The notes under the pieces are model-generated. The model saw nothing but the letters and a program-made list of their open reading frames with translations. It did not search any database and was not told the DNA's origin. From an uncultured Pseudomonadales bacterium (lineage in GTDB: Bacteria > Pseudomonadota > Gammaproteobacteria > Pseudomonadales > Azotimanducaceae): DNA of 64,000 nucleotides. This document shows, one piece after another, positions 22,397-31,197 of the stretch. The stretch is taken from contig OY282430.1 of NCBI GenBank assembly GCA_958296025.1, positions 2,604,001 through 2,668,000 of the forward strand, in the 5' to 3' direction. The position numbers were made by a program, and so were the translations under genes. Each line of letters starts with the position of its first letter. Positions within the stretch are counted from its first letter, which is position 1.

Positions 22397-22840
22397 CTAA
22401 TCCGATTCGCCGCGAGTTCCAGGTTTAGCACTGCCGTGGCCCCTGTGAGCTGAAAGAGGTTCATGGCACTCGTGAAGCACTTCTCCTGTTTCCTCGTCAG
22501 TGACCTTTTCGTCGTATTTGTCGTGTTGTCGATTGATGACTCGGTAAACCCAGGCCCACTTTCCAAGTCGCCCCTTCTGGGGCTCGGACCCCACTTTAAA
22601 TTCTCTGGCTGGCTTGTTCTTCTTCGACTTCGACTGGTAGCCAGGGTCCTTGACCTTGCCTTTGGCCAACCCCCGCTTGGCGACGGAGTCGCCAACCGAT
22701 AGATTGACATCGAGGGAATCTGACCCGCACCGGGGACACAGTAGATTTTCTGATCGAGCCCAATCGCTAGGCAACACAGCCCCGCAATCTCGACATTTGA
22801 CTGTGCAGCTACTCTCTTCCGATCCGTACTGAGTTTTCAT
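22397..22840 (-). CDS. Small zinc-ribbon protein of unknown function
   Basis: A 147-residue protein. Two CxxC pairs (CRDCG near residue 15 and CPRCG near 35) form a zinc ribbon. A basic Lys-rich linker and a conserved C-terminal half follow, with YRVINRQHDKYDE and VTDEETGEVLHECHEPLSAH. This C-terminal pattern recurs in uncharacterised bacterial proteins known to me only as hypotheticals. The start at 22840 (MKTQYGS) is preferred to 22900 because it lies just before the zinc ribbon. It is on the strand opposite the restriction enzyme, between it and the composite transposon. Confidence 0.65.
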   Translation of the reverse strand: MKTQYGSEESSCTVKCRDCGAVLPSDWARSENLLCPRCGSDSLDVNLSVGDSVAKRGLAKGKVKDPGYQSKSKKNKPAREFKVGSEPQKGRLGKWAWVYRVINRQHDKYDEKVTDEETGEVLHECHEPLSAHRGHGSAKPGTRGESD

Positions 22841-22952
22841 GGCTGTACTTCCAAATTGATTCAAAACAAGTCGCCCCTTATGAGGCCGTTCTTTACCCAT
22901 TGATGCTGAGACCGTAAAAGCCTTAGCAGCTCAATGCAAACGTTCTCATCGC

Positions 22953-24661
22953 GAGGAAGTTGCGCTGTGGGCTTTTTCGCTATTGTTTCGGGCTGTTGCG
23001 GCGGAATTTCGGAGGTTGGTCAAGCGGGAATGTGGTCGAGCAAGGGCTGGATCGCTCATCTTCGGCGTTTTTTCGCTTGTTCGGGGCGTCCGGGGCGGGG
23101 ATTTCGCCGATTTGCCCGGCGCGCGGCCGAGCGGAGGCCCGAAGCGGGCTTCGAGAGGGCGGATTTGGCGTAGCCCTTTTTCCAGGCGCGGGTTCCGTGC
23201 GGCGTCGGCGGGAAGATGCGCCGGTTGGCCTGTTTCAAGGAGATGCGCCGAGTCGGCCCCATTTTGTTGGGATCGGCGCCGGCGTTGGCGCAGCATGCCG
23301 CCCCGCCTTCGCACTTCAGGTCGTAGGCGGCGGCCGGGCACAGGTGCTTCAGCGCGTCGCGCCGGGCGTCGAGGCCGTGGAAGGCCATGGGGCGCATCGT
23401 GCCGGTGGCGGGACATCGGCAGGACACATGGCCCTGCTCGGTGTGCAGCACGTTGTCCGCTTTGGACGGATCCAAGGGGCGCATCAGGTGTTCGCTAGGC
23501 TGTGTGGGCAGGGCGTCCCAGTCCGCGCGCCACAGCATGCGGACGTCGATGAGCGGGCGGATGTCGTGGGCGTCCCACAGCATGCGCTTGAGCTCCTCTT
23601 GGTCGTAGCCCCGGTCGGCGCTGAACTCGTCGCGTCGCTCGGCCATTGTCGGTTCGTCGCGCATCAGGGCGGCCAGGTCCCGCATCAGCACGGTCCGCTC
23701 CGACACGGACGCCTTCTCCACGGAGAAGGAGACGGGGATTTCGTACAGGGTGTCCCCGCTCAGATGCACCTTGTACCCGAACCAGCTCATGATGCGTTCC
23801 CAGGGCTTTCCGGTGCGTTTGCTCACGCCCCTATGGGCGTGGACGCCGCGGTCCGCATCGGGGTCCGACGTTCGGTTTTTGCCCTTGAGCGTCCGGCCGC
23901 TGGAGTGGCTTCGGATGGCTTTGCCGTCGGCGCCGAGGAACCGTCCGTAATCGGGCAGGACCTTCATCAGTTCCCTGTGCAGGCGCGGCACGAGGTTGGA
24001 GATCATTTTCTGGCGCAGTTCCAGTTGCACCACGTTCGCCATGAATCTGGAGAAGGCCCAGGCGTTCGGCACGGGGGAGCGCATGGGCTGTGGTTTCTCG
24101 GTCCGCTCCATTCGTCCGGTGTCGGGGTTGCGGCGGATTTGCGCGACCGGGGCGGACTGTCGCGGCAGGGCTTCGAAGCCGCACAGTTCCAGCAAGGCGG
24201 GGCTGCGCCGCATTTCGCGCAGCAGGGTGGCGGCGGTGGGGTGCTGCAGCACGATGCCGGCGACGAGGGCGTTCCACATGGCCCGCACGGGGAAGTCGTT
24301 GCGCCCGCGCATCCCGCTCAGTGCGGCGATGATGTCCTGGTCGGGAAGATGGTCCAGCACGAACCGCACGCGCTGAAGGTCCGGCAGGGCATCGACATCG
24401 TCCCAGGAAAAGAGTGGTTTGCTTTGCGGCATCGTCATGGCGTGGCGTCCTTGCTGTTATGGGTCGGGACCGCCATGACAATCCCTTGGCAATGCCGCTT
24501 TTCCGCGCCGACGCCCGACTTCCGATGGGTTGGGAATTCCGATTTTTGTGGGGATTGCGGCCCGAAAACCCGCATTCCCCGTTGAAAAGCGGGTTAAAAA
24601 ATAATTCAGGACGCCCCGAAAGCCCTATGAACAGCGGCTTTCCTTACAGCGCAACTCTCTC
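22953..24661 (-). mobile_element. IS copy 1, internally deleted
   Basis: About 1.7 kb, bounded by GAGGAAGTTGCGCTGT on the left and the inverted equivalent on the right. It is near-identical to copy 2 but lacks 220 bp that copy 2 has between two TTGGCG hexamers (26251 and 26471). Recombination or slippage across these direct repeats explains the loss. The transposase type (about 490 residues, DUF772-like N-terminus, DDE_Tnp_1 core) suggests the IS1182/IS5-like group. Confidence 0.85.
23056..24438 (-). pseudogene. Transposase of IS copy 1, truncated and frameshifted
   Basis: Residues 1 to about 420 match the intact transposase of copy 2 closely, including the first two catalytic Asp (GADGKAIRS and SADRGYD). 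The 220-bp deletion then removes the segment with the third catalytic residue (the Glu of MERLNARLDD in copy 2), and because 220 is not a multiple of three the tail is read out of frame as an Arg-rich stretch. The product should be unable to cleave DNA, though it might still bind ends. A 6-bp difference also gives GMRGRND instead of GMRGRGRND. Confidence 0.88.
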
Positions 24662-24703
24662 GTCTTGGCGGGCCACCCCCGCCTATGGGCTGGGCTTGGG
24701 CAC

Positions 24704-25939
24704 CTAGAGGCGCGGCCATTCGTAGTTGTCCCACCAGTTGCCGGCATCTTTGCAATTCAACAGCAGCCTTTCATGGTTTTCATAATGGATGTTTCCGTAA
24801 GAGTCCGTTTTTCTGGCGTACCCGCAATGCAGGCATTGCTCTAGCACACACTGTTCATGCGGGACATCCCGCGCTATCGGGACAGACATGGGATTATCAC
24901 TCCAATCATGTACGCTCACTTCGAGTCCTGCATGGACTTCCTTAGAGGGGGCGTTTGGTGCCATACATATCGCATTCTCAGCCTTTTCAAATCCATCCCG
25001 AACCCCATCTGGAATACTTTGCCATTTTTTTAACGCGCCGAGTTGACTGGAAAATTCATTCCAGTCCCTCAAGGCAACGGCAACGCATGCATCGAACTTA
25101 GTATCCGGTTCCGGCTGCAAGTCTCCCGACATCATGTGACTTAGATGCGGCTCGTTGGATCGGGCGTATGCAAACCTCGATTCCGCAACGCCCATCAAAT
25201 TGAAGAATTCAACCATTTCTGGAGAAGCTGTGAAAATTCTGATTTTGTCGCTTTGATCACGCCAACTAAGAAGTAACCCCCTAGATGACGATATCGGTAT
25301 GAACAGCATGGCGTTCTTGGACGCAATGCCATCTCTCTTGGCGACTGGGCACAGGAGCAGCATTCGACTGTGCGCGACAAATTGGGATGCTTCATTTCGT
25401 GTTTGCAAAATTGTCCAAGTCATATTGTACAGCAGAAATCTAATCACATTCCCGCTATCCCAGATGTCGTCCAAAATCCGCTTGGGGTTCTGAGCGAATT
25501 TTTGGGCGAGTTCCTGCATCTTATCGATAATGGTTTGGCGGGTTGCGCCGCCATGTCTTGCGGCTATATCTTGCAACTCACGGGCGATGTCTTGCTTTCC
25601 CCTCTTCGCCTGTTTGCGGAGCATGTCATCCATGTGCGCCATATCTCGTCTCCAAACAAACATGTATAAGTAAATGGAGAACAAGCGCTTCACTGCGTCG
25701 TCAATGCACAGCGGCCGACCGGTTTGCCGCAGGCAGTCAAGAAAGGGGCTGGCCATTCCCTCCACCGAAGCCATGATGCTTTCCACTTCCTCGCTGAATG
25801 CGTCCTTGCTTTGCGCCGCGACAGCGATGGGCACCTTTTTCGGATGCACATCGCCTTTTTCGTACTGCACGACGTACTCTTGCGCCTTATCTGTGGCGAA
25901 CCCTCTCAATAACCGCCTAGGCACCCAATGCTTGCCCAT
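24704..25939 (-). CDS. DUF4238-like protein carried by the composite transposon
   Basis: A 411-residue soluble protein starting MGKHWVPRRLLRGFA, close to the family start (KHxVPxxxLRxFA) of DUF4238. It continues with the usual CxxE-like helical segment EEVESIMASVEGMASPFLDCL. The C-terminal part has a CxxC pair (CLHCGY) and a Trp-rich end. DUF4238 has no established function. Members occur scattered, often near mobile elements and defence genes. G+C is visibly lower here than in the flanking IS sequence, consistent with separate origin. The ATG at 25939 starts the family motif; the longer frame from 26029 adds unrelated residues. It is the only cargo between the IS copies. Confidence 0.72.
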   Translation of the reverse strand: MGKHWVPRRLLRGFATDKAQEYVVQYEKGDVHPKKVPIAVAAQSKDAFSEEVESIMASVEGMASPFLDCLRQTGRPLCIDDAVKRLFSIYLYMFVWRRDMAHMDDMLRKQAKRGKQDIARELQDIAARHGGATRQTIIDKMQELAQKFAQNPKRILDDIWDSGNVIRFLLYNMTWTILQTRNEASQFVAHSRMLLLCPVAKRDGIASKNAMLFIPISSSRGLLLSWRDQSDKIRIFTASPEMVEFFNLMGVAESRFAYARSNEPHLSHMMSGDLQPEPDTKFDACVAVALRDWNEFSSQLGALKKWQSIPDGVRDGFEKAENAICMAPNAPSKEVHAGLEVSVHDWSDNPMSVPIARDVPHEQCVLEQCLHCGYARKTDSYGNIHYENHERLLLNCKDAGNWWDNYEWPRL

Positions 25940-26038
25940 GTTGAAACCTTCCGTATTGCAGTAGCTAATACTGCCAGCCGCGCCGGCTTGCCCATCATAC
26001 CATCTCGGGCAGGACGACCCTGCGGCCAAGATGTCATT

Positions 26039-27975
26039 GAGGGAGTTGCGCTGTGGGCTTTTTCGCTATTGTTTCGGGCTGTTGCGGCGGAATTTCGGAG
26101 GTTGGTCAAGCGGGAAGGTGGTCGAGCAAGGGCCGAATCGCTCATCTTCGGCGTTTTTTCGCTTGTTCGGGGTGTCCGGAGCGGCGATTTCGCCGGTTTG
26201 CCCGGCGCGCGGCCGAGCGGAGGCCCGAAGCGGGCTTCGAGAGGGCGGATTTGGCGCTTGCGTGGGGCTTAGGCGGCTTGGGGCGGCGCTCTGACGAGCG
26301 AGCGCATGCGTTCCGGGGCGCCCTCCTTGATGCTTCCCAGCGCCAGCGCCATCATGATGGCCAGCGCCAGGCCGACGCGGGCGGTCATCTTGGCCTTGCC
26401 TCGAATGGTGTGGTGCTCGAAGCGGAAGCCGTCGTCGAGGCGGGCGTTGAGGCGCTCCATGGCGGTGCGCTTGGCGTAGCCCTTTTCCCAGGCGCGGGTT
26501 CCGTGCGGCGTGGGCGGGAAGATGCGCCGGTTGGCCTGTTTCAAGGAGATGCGCCGAGTCGGCCCCATTTTGTCGGGGTCGGCGCCGGCGTTGGCGCAGC
26601 ATGCCGCCCCGCCTTCGCACTTCAGGTCGTAGGCGACGGCCGGGCACAGGTGCTTCAGCGCGTCGCGCCGGGCGTCGATGCCGTGGAAGGCCATGGGGCG
26701 CATCGTGCCGGTGGCGGGGCATCGGCAGGACACATGGCCCTGCTCGGTGTGGAGCACGTTGTCCGCTTTGGACGGATCCAAGGGGCGCATCAGGGGTTCG
26801 CCCGGTTTTTTGGGCAGGGCGTCCCAGTCCGCTCGCCACAGCATGCGGATGTCGATGAGCGGGCGGATGTCGTGCGCGTCCCACAGCATGCGCTTGAGCT
26901 CCTCTTGGTCGTAGCCCCGGTCGGCGTTGAACTCGTCGCGTCGCTCGGCCATCGTCGGCTCGTCGCGCAGCAGGACGGCCAAGTCCCGCATCAGCACGGT
27001 CCGCTCCGACACGGACGCCTTCTCCACCGAGAAGGCGACGGGGAGTTCGTGCAGGGTGTCCCCGATCAGATGCAGTTTGTACCCGAACCAACTGGTGATG
27101 CGCTCCCAGTGCTTGCCGGTGCGTTTGCTCACGTCTCCATGGGCGTGGACGCCGCGGTCCGCATCGGGGTCCGACGTTCGGTTTTCGCCCTTGAGCGTCA
27201 GGCCGCTGGAGTGGCTTCGGATGGCCTTGCCGTCGGCGCCGAGGAACCGGCCGCAATCGGGCAGGACCTTCATGAGTTCCCGGCGCAGGCGCGGCACGAG
27301 GTTGGAGATCATCTTGGCGCGCAGTTCCAGTCGCACCACGTTCGCCATGAATCCGGAGAAGGCCCAGGCGTTCGGCACGGGGGAGCGCATGGGCTGCGGC
27401 TTCTCGACCCGCTCCATGCGTCCAGTGTCGGGGTTGCGGCGGAGTTGCGCGACCGGCGCGGACTGTCGCGGCAGGGTCTCGAAACCGCACAACTCCAGCA
27501 AGGCGGGGCTGCGCCGCATCTCGCGCAGCAGCGCGGCGGCGGTGGGGTGCTGCAGCACGACGCCGGCGACGAGGGCGTTCCACATGGCCCGCACGGGGAA
27601 GTCGTTGCGCCCGCGCCCGCGCATCCCGCTCAGTGCGGCGATGATGTCCTGGTCGGGAAGATGGTCCAGCACGAAGCGAACGCGCTGCAGGTCCGGCAGG
27701 GCATCGACATCGTCCCAGGAAAAGAGTGGTTTGCTTTGCGGCATCGTCATGGCGTGGCGTCCTTGCTGTTGTGAGAATCAAGACCGCCATGACAATCCCT
27801 TGGCGATGCCGCTTTTCCGCGCCGACGCCCGACTTCCGATGGGTTGGGAATTCCGATTTTTGTGGGGATTGCGGCCCGAAAACCCGCATTCTCCGCTGAA
27901 AAGCGGGTTAAAAAATAATTCAGGACGCCCCGAAAGCCCTATGAACAGCGGCTTTCCTTACAGCGCAACTCTCTC
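26039..27975 (-). mobile_element. IS copy 2, apparently intact
   Basis: About 1.94 kb. The left end is GAGGGAGTTGCGCTGT and the right end, read inward, GAGAGAGTTGCGCTGT. The left terminal region (26045-26256) and right terminal region (27770-27969) match copy 1. The transposase gene is uninterrupted. The left 230 bp between the end and the transposase stop contain no other gene. Confidence 0.87.
26269..27750 (-). CDS. IS transposase (DDE type, IS1182/IS5-like), intact
   Basis: A 493-residue cut-and-paste transposase. The N-terminal DUF772-like domain (FSWDDVDALPDLQRVRFVLD, then ALLREMRRSPALLELCGF) precedes a DDE_Tnp_1 core with Asp in GADGKAIRS, Asp in NADRGYD, and Glu in TAMERLNARLDD. A Cys-rich insertion (CRCPATGT, CEGGAACCANAG) lies between the second and third catalytic residues and could bind metal. 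It could act in trans on the deleted copy 1, whose ends are intact. The assignment to IS1182 is from general architecture. Confidence 0.9.
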   Translation of the reverse strand: MTMPQSKPLFSWDDVDALPDLQRVRFVLDHLPDQDIIAALSGMRGRGRNDFPVRAMWNALVAGVVLQHPTAAALLREMRRSPALLELCGFETLPRQSAPVAQLRRNPDTGRMERVEKPQPMRSPVPNAWAFSGFMANVVRLELRAKMISNLVPRLRRELMKVLPDCGRFLGADGKAIRSHSSGLTLKGENRTSDPDADRGVHAHGDVSKRTGKHWERITSWFGYKLHLIGDTLHELPVAFSVEKASVSERTVLMRDLAVLLRDEPTMAERRDEFNADRGYDQEELKRMLWDAHDIRPLIDIRMLWRADWDALPKKPGEPLMRPLDPSKADNVLHTEQGHVSCRCPATGTMRPMAFHGIDARRDALKHLCPAVAYDLKCEGGAACCANAGADPDKMGPTRRISLKQANRRIFPPTPHGTRAWEKGYAKRTAMERLNARLDDGFRFEHHTIRGKAKMTARVGLALAIMMALALGSIKEGAPERMRSLVRAPPQAA

Positions 27976-28046
27976 ATCGCAAGATCTGCGCTGAGGATCT
28001 TTTTCCGTCCCAGGCCGTTGTTGGGCAGGTCGCGGCGGCCGGCCAA

Positions 28047-28706
28047 GTGACCGATTTGGCGCCGCTGCCCTCGCGGCGCATGATGCGGGACTTGGCGCTG
28101 TTGCAGCCGCAGGCGTATCGTCTGCTGGCGGCGGGCGGGGCCTTGACTTCGGGGGCGAGGCCGGCGGAGGATTGGCCCTTGGACAACCGGGTTTCGGCGA
28201 CGGTGCGTCTGCAGGCGAGCGGGACGCCCCATGGGTTGCTGCCGCGCCTGCTGGAGGAGGCGGCCCGCTTCCCCGGCGCAGCGAACGAGGCGTTCCGGCA
28301 GGCGCTGCACGCTTGGGCGCGGGCGCTGTGGGAGCACGGAACCAGCGACAGTTCGGGCTTTCCGGCCTTTGAGGAACTTGAGAGAAAGGAGGAAGCGGTT
28401 ATGGCGACGGTGGCGGAAGCGGCTTGGGACAGATGGGACGCCAAGGTGCGGGCTGAAGGCTTTGAACGCGGCATTGCTCAGGGCGTTGAGCGCGGCGTCC
28501 GGCAGGGCCGCGCCGAGGCTGGCGTACGCCTCCTCCGCCGCCAAGCGGCTCTGAAGTTCGGCGAGGGGACAGCGCAGCGCTTGGCCGGCCTGCTGGACAG
28601 CCTGACTGCGCAGGATGATCTGGACAGGGTGGGCGACTGGATCTTGGAGTGCAGCAACGGCGACGAGCTGTTGTCCCGCGTGTCCGGCTTACTACCGAAC
28701 AGGTAG
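28047..28706 (+). pseudogene. C-terminal remnant of an Rpn-family (PD-(D/E)XK) protein
   Basis: A 219-codon frame whose last 110 residues have the C-terminal organisation of Rpn/transposase_31-type proteins. A helical segment (EAFRQALHAWARALWEHG) is followed by a charged repeat (FERGIAQGVERGVRQGRAE) and the closing helical domain (ALKFGEGTAQRLAGLLD). The same ending is seen in the broken Rpn gene at 38529-39752. The N-terminal nuclease domain is missing. The frame continues open back to the composite transposon, but the joined pre-insertion sequence does not supply it, so the loss seems older than the insertion. The GTG start is arbitrary. Confidence 0.6.
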
Positions 28707-28731
28707 AGGGCCACCTTAACTTTCGGCGACC

Positions 28732-28968
28732 TTATTCGGGCTGTGATACGTCAATCACCAACACCTTGATGCGGCGTTTTTCCTCCGGCGTCAACTTGGC
28801 GCAGGCGCACAGATCGGCTGGCAACGATGCGGCGTCGCTCGGCTTGCGCCCCTTCGGTGACCGCTTGCAGAACACCCGCCCAAACCAGAACACCAAGTAA
28901 ATGCCGCAGCCAGCTGCGCCTGGGTCGCGGGCATACCTGAGCATCAGCTGTTCGCGTTGGAAGGCCAT
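28732..28968 (-). pseudogene. Probable C-terminal fragment of a large defence-type protein
   Basis: A 78-codon frame with GIYLVFWFGR in the middle and a closing LTPEEKRRIKVLVIDVSQPE. This pairing resembles, from memory, the extreme C-terminus of long uncharacterised or NTPase proteins found in defence islands, where it follows a short QL-rich helix (here REQLMLRYARDPG). An in-frame TAA lies just before the ATG, so nothing longer is encoded upstream. It could be a real small gene, but a decayed remnant fits the surrounding debris better. Confidence 0.45.
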
Positions 28969-29086
28969 GCCGCGGAGAGTAGATTATCGAGCAAATTTAC
29001 TCAATATTGGATTTGGCCCCACCGCAGGCGCAGCCGGACCAATCGGGACAGCGTCGCCTCTTCTCTAAGCCCAGCTTGCACCCGGA

Positions 29087-29494
29087 TCAAGGCTTGGCGG
29101 CGGACACCATGAAGCTCGCTGTCGCCTCCGCCACCGGCTCGCCGTTGTCTTGACGCAGCACCTTGCCCTGCATCTGCGCCAAGCGCCCCTTGCGGGCAAG
29201 GCAGCGGCCCTCAAGACGCACGGCGACGCCGACGGGCAGCTCGGCCCGGTAGCGGACGTCCGCCTTGGCGGTGAAGGCGGCAAAGCCTTGCAGCCACAGC
29301 CAATTGGCCATCACGTCGTCCAACAAGCTGAAAATGATGCCGCCGTGGGTGACGTTGCGGTAGCCGACATGCCGTTCGTCCGGGGTGAACTCCCCTTGGC
29401 AAAGATCGTCCACCAAGCGAAAGCGCACGCCGAGGCCGATGGGGTTGTTCGGGCCGCAGACAAAGCAGCAATTGGCATCTTGGGTTCGAGGCAC
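29087..29494 (-). CDS. PaaI-family hotdog thioesterase
   Basis: A 135-residue single hotdog domain. CFVCGPNNPIGLGVRFRL opens the chain, and the catalytic helix region reads THGGIIFSLLDDVM (about residues 49-62), with Asp in the place used by PaaI-like acyl-CoA thioesterases. Likely a cytoplasmic acyl-CoA thioesterase; substrate unknown. The gene is divergent from the Nudix gene 118 bp away, with a shared upstream region. Confidence 0.83.
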   Translation of the reverse strand: MPRTQDANCCFVCGPNNPIGLGVRFRLVDDLCQGEFTPDERHVGYRNVTHGGIIFSLLDDVMANWLWLQGFAAFTAKADVRYRAELPVGVAVRLEGRCLARKGRLAQMQGKVLRQDNGEPVAEATASFMVSAAKP

Positions 29495-29612
29495 GGGACG
29501 GCGGTTGAGCGTGGCGAGGTGGCAAGGGTATCATCAATGCCGCTCCGCCCGGCAACCACAGGTCCCAAAAGTCGCCAGCCATGTCCATGCTCTCTTTTTC
29601 CTAGGCGTCGTC

Positions 29613-30221
29613 ATGCTTGACCTATCCGGCATCCGCCAGCGCCTCGCCAACCACCAAGGCAAGGTCTTCGTCGCCAAACGCAACGCCCGCCAAGCGGCAG
29701 TGGCGGTGATTCTGCGGGAGTGTGCCGGGCAAACGGAAATCCTGTTCATCAAACGGGCGGAAAAGAAGGGGGACCCTTGGTCTGGGCAAATGGCCTTCCC
29801 CGGCGGTCACTTGGACAGAACGGACGCCGACCTGCGGGCCGCTGCGGTGCGCGAAACTTGGGAGGAAACCGGCCTGAACCTTGCCGACGCCGAATACTTG
29901 GGGGCCTTGGACGAACATCGCGCCGCCCCCCGCAGCCTGCGCCCCAACCTGTTGATCGCGCCCCACGCCTTCGCCTTGGCGGGTGACCCCGCCTTGCGCC
30001 CGAACGACGAGGTGGCCGACGTGCTATGGGCGCCCTTGAACCTGCTGGCCGGCAACGGCCTGCACCGAGTGCAAACCTTTCCCATCAACGGCGCCCCCGC
30101 CCCCTTCAACGGCTACCGCCTAGCCAGCGGCCACTTCATCTGGGGCTTGACCTACCGAATGCTGAAGGATTTCTTCCGCATCTTGGACCCGGATTGGACG
30201 CCGCCGACGGAGATGGATTGA
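29613..30221 (+). CDS. Nudix hydrolase, CoA pyrophosphatase-like
   Basis: A 202-residue Nudix protein. The box begins FPGGHLDRTDADLR and ends RETWEETGL (about residues 58-83). The PGGxxDxxD form is that of NudL-type CoA diphosphatases, in which Asp replaces the first box Glu. The segment KRAEKKGDPWSGQMAFPGG before the box also fits. Predicted to hydrolyse CoA or related nucleoside diphosphates. The ATG at 29613 precedes the conserved LSGIRQRL helix; the open frame extends further upstream into the divergent promoter region but without homology. Confidence 0.82.
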   Translation: MLDLSGIRQRLANHQGKVFVAKRNARQAAVAVILRECAGQTEILFIKRAEKKGDPWSGQMAFPGGHLDRTDADLRAAAVRETWEETGLNLADAEYLGALDEHRAAPRSLRPNLLIAPHAFALAGDPALRPNDEVADVLWAPLNLLAGNGLHRVQTFPINGAPAPFNGYRLASGHFIWGLTYRMLKDFFRILDPDWTPPTEMD

Positions 30222-30266
30222 ACCCGTCGTTCGACAGAAAGGGGACAACCGCCAGCAAGCGCGGTT

Positions 30267-30398
30267 TCAGGGACTCAGCTCCCGCATCACCCGAAAGCCA
30301 ATGGCGCTGCTCCCGCACCAATCAGGGTGGCCACCGCGGTCAACGGGACGGAGGACGTTCGGCTCCTCGCCCCAATAGGCGCCCCGCGTGACGCGCAT
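30267..30398 (-). pseudogene. C-terminal remnant of a formylglycine-generating-enzyme family protein
   Basis: A 43-codon frame reading MRVTRGAYWGEEPNVL, then HPDWCGSSAIGFRVMREL and a stop. The spacing R(V)xRGxxW ... GFRVxR is the closing motif of FGE-sulfatase/SUMF1 domains. The remaining 200 or more residues of such a domain are absent: msrA ends 10 bp upstream on the same strand. It is therefore a stranded gene tail, either pseudogenised or left by an old rearrangement. Confidence 0.6.
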
Positions 30399-30408
30399 GG
30401 CGCAACCC

Positions 30409-31038
30409 TCAGTCACTGCAGCGCACCCCGGTGCCGCCGAGGCCGCAGTAACCGTTCGGCACCTTGGCGAGGTATTGCTGATGGTAAGGCTCGGCGTAGT
30501 AGAACGGCGGCGCCTGGGCGATTTCCGTGGTGATGGGGCCGTAACCGGCGGTGGTCAAGGCTTGCTGGTAAAGCCGCCGGGAATCTTGCACCGTCTCCAT
30601 GCCTTCATGGAGGTAGATGGCGGAGCGGTATTGGGTGCCGACATCGTTGCCTTGCCGCATGCCTTGGGTGGGGTCGTGGCCTTCCCAAAAAATGGTCAGC
30701 AGGGCGTCGAAGGATACCGCCGCCGGGTCGTACACCACCAGCACCGCCTCGGTGTGGCCAGTGCGGCCGGAGCAGACTTCCTCGTAGCTGGGGTTGGGGG
30801 TGAAGCCGCCGGCGTAGCCAACCGCCGTGGTGAACACGCCCTCCCTTCGCCAGAACAGGCGCTCCGCGCCCCAAAAGCAGCCCATGCCGAACAGCGCTTG
30901 ACGCAGGCCTTCCGCAAAGGGGCCGCGGATGGGATTGCCGTTGACGTAGTGGCGGTCCGGCACCGCCATGCCCAGATTCCGGCCGGGTAACGCCTGTTCC
31001 GGCAAGGGCAAGCGGAGCTTGTTTGCTAAAGCCATCAT
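30409..31038 (-). CDS. msrA: Peptide-methionine (S)-S-oxide reductase
   Basis: Repairs methionine sulfoxide (S form) in proteins. The 209-residue product is collinear with E. coli MsrA (ALPGRN near the start, then [12 protein letters not shown] with catalytic C54, [27 protein letters not shown], and recycling cysteines near 199 and 208 in [12 protein letters not shown]). There are two adjacent ATG codons at 31038 and 31035. GGAGGG lies 4 or 7 bp upstream of them, so the second may be the one used. Divergent from the lipoprotein gene with 159 bp between. Confidence 0.95.
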   Translation of the reverse strand: MMALANKLRLPLPEQALPGRNLGMAVPDRHYVNGNPIRGPFAEGLRQALFGMGCFWGAERLFWRREGVFTTAVGYAGGFTPNPSYEEVCSGRTGHTEAVLVVYDPAAVSFDALLTIFWEGHDPTQGMRQGNDVGTQYRSAIYLHEGMETVQDSRRLYQQALTTAGYGPITTEIAQAPPFYYAEPYHQQYLAKVPNGYCGLGGTGVRCSD

Positions 31039-31184
31039 GACACCCTCCTGCAATTGGCGGGCGGAATCATAGCGGCTTGCGGCAAGCAACACACGCGCAC
31101 CGTGCGAGCCGGGAGGAAGCGCCGCGGGCGGCAGCTGACGCAGGCGACCGCCATTGGCGCCGTGCATGCAACGGCAAAGGGTGC

Positions 31185-31190
31185 TATAAC
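31185..31190 (+). promoter_or_regulatory. Possible -10 box giving a leaderless mRNA
   Basis: TATAAC ends seven bases before the ATG at 31198, so transcription would begin at or next to the start codon. No Shine-Dalgarno sequence is visible. The -35 region is weak. Suggestive only. Confidence 0.35.
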
Positions 31191-31197
31191 AACTGAC

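Larger units (their letters stand above)
22953..27975. mobile_element. Composite transposon: two IS copies around a DUF4238 gene
   Basis: Two IS copies in the same orientation (22953-24661 and 26039-27975) enclose one gene. All four IS ends share GAGRRAGTTGCGCTGT as a terminal inverted repeat. The outer flanks carry the same bases: ATCGC directly outside both ends, extending to TCTCATCGC at 22944-22952 and 27972-27980. The inner flanks do not match each other, and neither IS alone is flanked by a duplication. This is what a unit inserted as a whole with a 5-bp target duplication would leave. The duplication is short, so chance cannot be fully excluded. Confidence 0.72.

Noticed and set aside
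26066-27889. 607-codon minus-strand frame over IS copy 2
   Set aside because: Arg/Pro-rich out-of-frame translation of the transposase; the 26269-27750 frame carries the DDE motifs.
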